Source: Planctomycetaceae bacterium (GTDB lineage Bacteria > Planctomycetota > Planctomycetia > Pirellulales > Pirellulaceae). Taken from it: a stretch of DNA of 6,223 bases. Shown in pieces: positions 5,388 through 6,223 of the stretch (position 1 is the first letter of the stretch; each line of letters begins with the position of its first letter). The stretch covers positions 1 to 6,223 of the forward strand of contig PAJC01000005.1 of the NCBI GenBank assembly GCA_002705165.1, in the 5' to 3' direction. The position numbers and the translations under genes are program-made. The notes under the pieces were generated by a model that was given only the letters and a program-made list of their open reading frames with translations, was not told the DNA's origin and did no database searches.

Positions 5388-6223
5388 ATGTTGCGTCCCC
5401 CCCTCTACGCAGTAGGCCTCTCGGTAGCCGTTGCTCTTCTCGTCTTCCCTCCTTTCACTAAGGTGATTGCTCAGGATCAGCCGGACTCGGTGGCTCCTTC
5501 CGGCATGCGTGGGTCTTTGGTGGAAGACCGTGCTGCTCGCCAGTTGATTGATGCTGGTGATGCCCGTATGGATGCCAATGAGACTGAGAAGGCATTGGAG
5601 ATCTGGAAGTCGGTCATCGAACGATATCCGCGAAGTCGGGTTCGCTTTGCAGCGCATATAAAATTGGGGAAATATTATCTTGATCGGGAACGAGCTTATG
5701 ATCGGGCCAGAACTCACTTTGAAGAAGTAACGATTGAAGATAACCGTGATGATGATCAGCGTGCGGACGCATTGCTAAATGTCGGTATATGTCACTACTG
5801 GTCCCGTTTGTACGGCAAGTGTTTTCAGGTTATGCGAGACGTGATTGAAGAGTTTCCTGTTAGCCCTCAAGTAAATCAAGCCTATTACTACATCGGGTTG
5901 GGGCACTTTCAGCAGGGACACTACAGTCGAGCGATTGATGCTCTGGAAAAAGTCGGGACGACGCTGACTGATGAAGATAGTAACAACGAAAAGCTCGAAG
6001 CCGGGAAACGGTTTTTTGTCAAGGTTGAGGATGCTGATCTGGCTGTGCTCGATGCGGAAGATAGTGTCGATGTTGTTTGTAAGTCATCTGGAGGAGACGA
6101 AGAGGTTGTGAAGTGTTTCCCGATCGGGCGTAATGTTCGGATCGTACTTGGATCCGTTCAGACAGGGCTTGGTATTCCCAAACCAAACAATGGAACACTG
6201 GAAGTGAAGGGTGGAGATACAGT
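5388..6223 (+). CDS. Exported TPR protein with a following Ig-like beta region (3' end outside the window)
   Basis: The frame is open from ATG 5388 to the window edge, giving 278 complete codons, so the true length is unknown. GAGG at 5373-5376 lies 11 bases upstream. Residues 1-28 are a signal peptide (MLRPPLYAVGLSVAVALLVF, then VIA before Q29). About four TPR-like helical pairs follow, at roughly 50-82, 85-117, 123-158 and 161-193, with typical features such as ALEIWKSVIERYP, ALLNVGICHYW and YYYIGLGHFQQGHYSRAIDALEKV. From about 205 the sequence turns beta-rich: VKVEDADLAVLDAEDSVDVV, SGGDEEVVK, VLGSVQTG and LEVKGGDTV. This resembles repeated Ig-like modules of large bacterial surface proteins, where a D.D segment, a GD.E.V strand and a GDTV strand recur, so more modules may follow outside the window. 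TPRs usually scaffold protein contacts; the role here, probably periplasmic or surface assembly, is inference. A terminator separates it from the upstream operon, so it has its own promoter. Confidence 0.85.
   Translation, partial: MLRPPLYAVGLSVAVALLVFPPFTKVIAQDQPDSVAPSGMRGSLVEDRAARQLIDAGDARMDANETEKALEIWKSVIERYPRSRVRFAAHIKLGKYYLDRERAYDRARTHFEEVTIEDNRDDDQRADALLNVGICHYWSRLYGKCFQVMRDVIEEFPVSPQVNQAYYYIGLGHFQQGHYSRAIDALEKVGTTLTDEDSNNEKLEAGKRFFVKVEDADLAVLDAEDSVDVVCKSSGGDEEVVKCFPIGRNVRIVLGSVQTGLGIPKPNNGTLEVKGGDT

Noticed and set aside
5268..5717. 149-codon open frame on the - strand
   Set aside because: It overlaps the operon terminator and the start of the TPR gene, has no recognisable domain, and the + strand frame has a signal peptide and TPR motifs.

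Overview
The window looks like a chromosomal segment of a planctomycete (phylum Planctomycetota). The main evidence is an adjacent pair of genes of families that are strongly expanded in that phylum: a secreted DUF1549/DUF1553 protein (planctomycete cytochrome-type PSCyt2 plus PSD1) followed by a twin-arginine DUF1501 protein. Secreted low-complexity proteins and a TPR/beta-domain exported protein around them fit this. The genus cannot be fixed from the sequence. All supported genes lie on the + strand. No tRNA, rRNA, CRISPR, insertion sequence or phage gene was seen.

Layout: (1) 1-105, the 3' end of a gene whose product ends in a Pro/Arg/Ser-rich tail, closed by a strong intrinsic terminator at 161-196. 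(2) 336-1394, a secreted protein with six copies of a GRPDHGA-containing repeat and then three copies of a helical-hairpin motif around VEAGD-[MI]-T; I do not recognise the protein. (3) 1395-1789, a non-coding stretch with an intrinsic terminator at 1549-1589 and a small inverted repeat at 1702-1717. (4) 1790-3913, the DUF1549/DUF1553 protein with a CAQCH motif, and 77 bp later (5) 3991-5244, the DUF1501 protein. These two form a likely operon, ended by a terminator at 5291-5331. (6) 5388 to the window end, the first 278 codons of an exported protein with about four TPR units followed by a beta-rich, Ig-like region; it runs off the edge.

The DUF1549/DUF1553 and DUF1501 proteins are known as a recurrent genomic pair, usually thought to act together outside the cytoplasmic membrane, but their biochemical role is not settled. 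Every complete or 5'-complete gene here carries an export signal, so the window is best read as a run of separately terminated cell-envelope or periplasmic transcription units. Nothing ties the repeat protein functionally to the operon except proximity. It is the least explained gene here and the best candidate for something undescribed.
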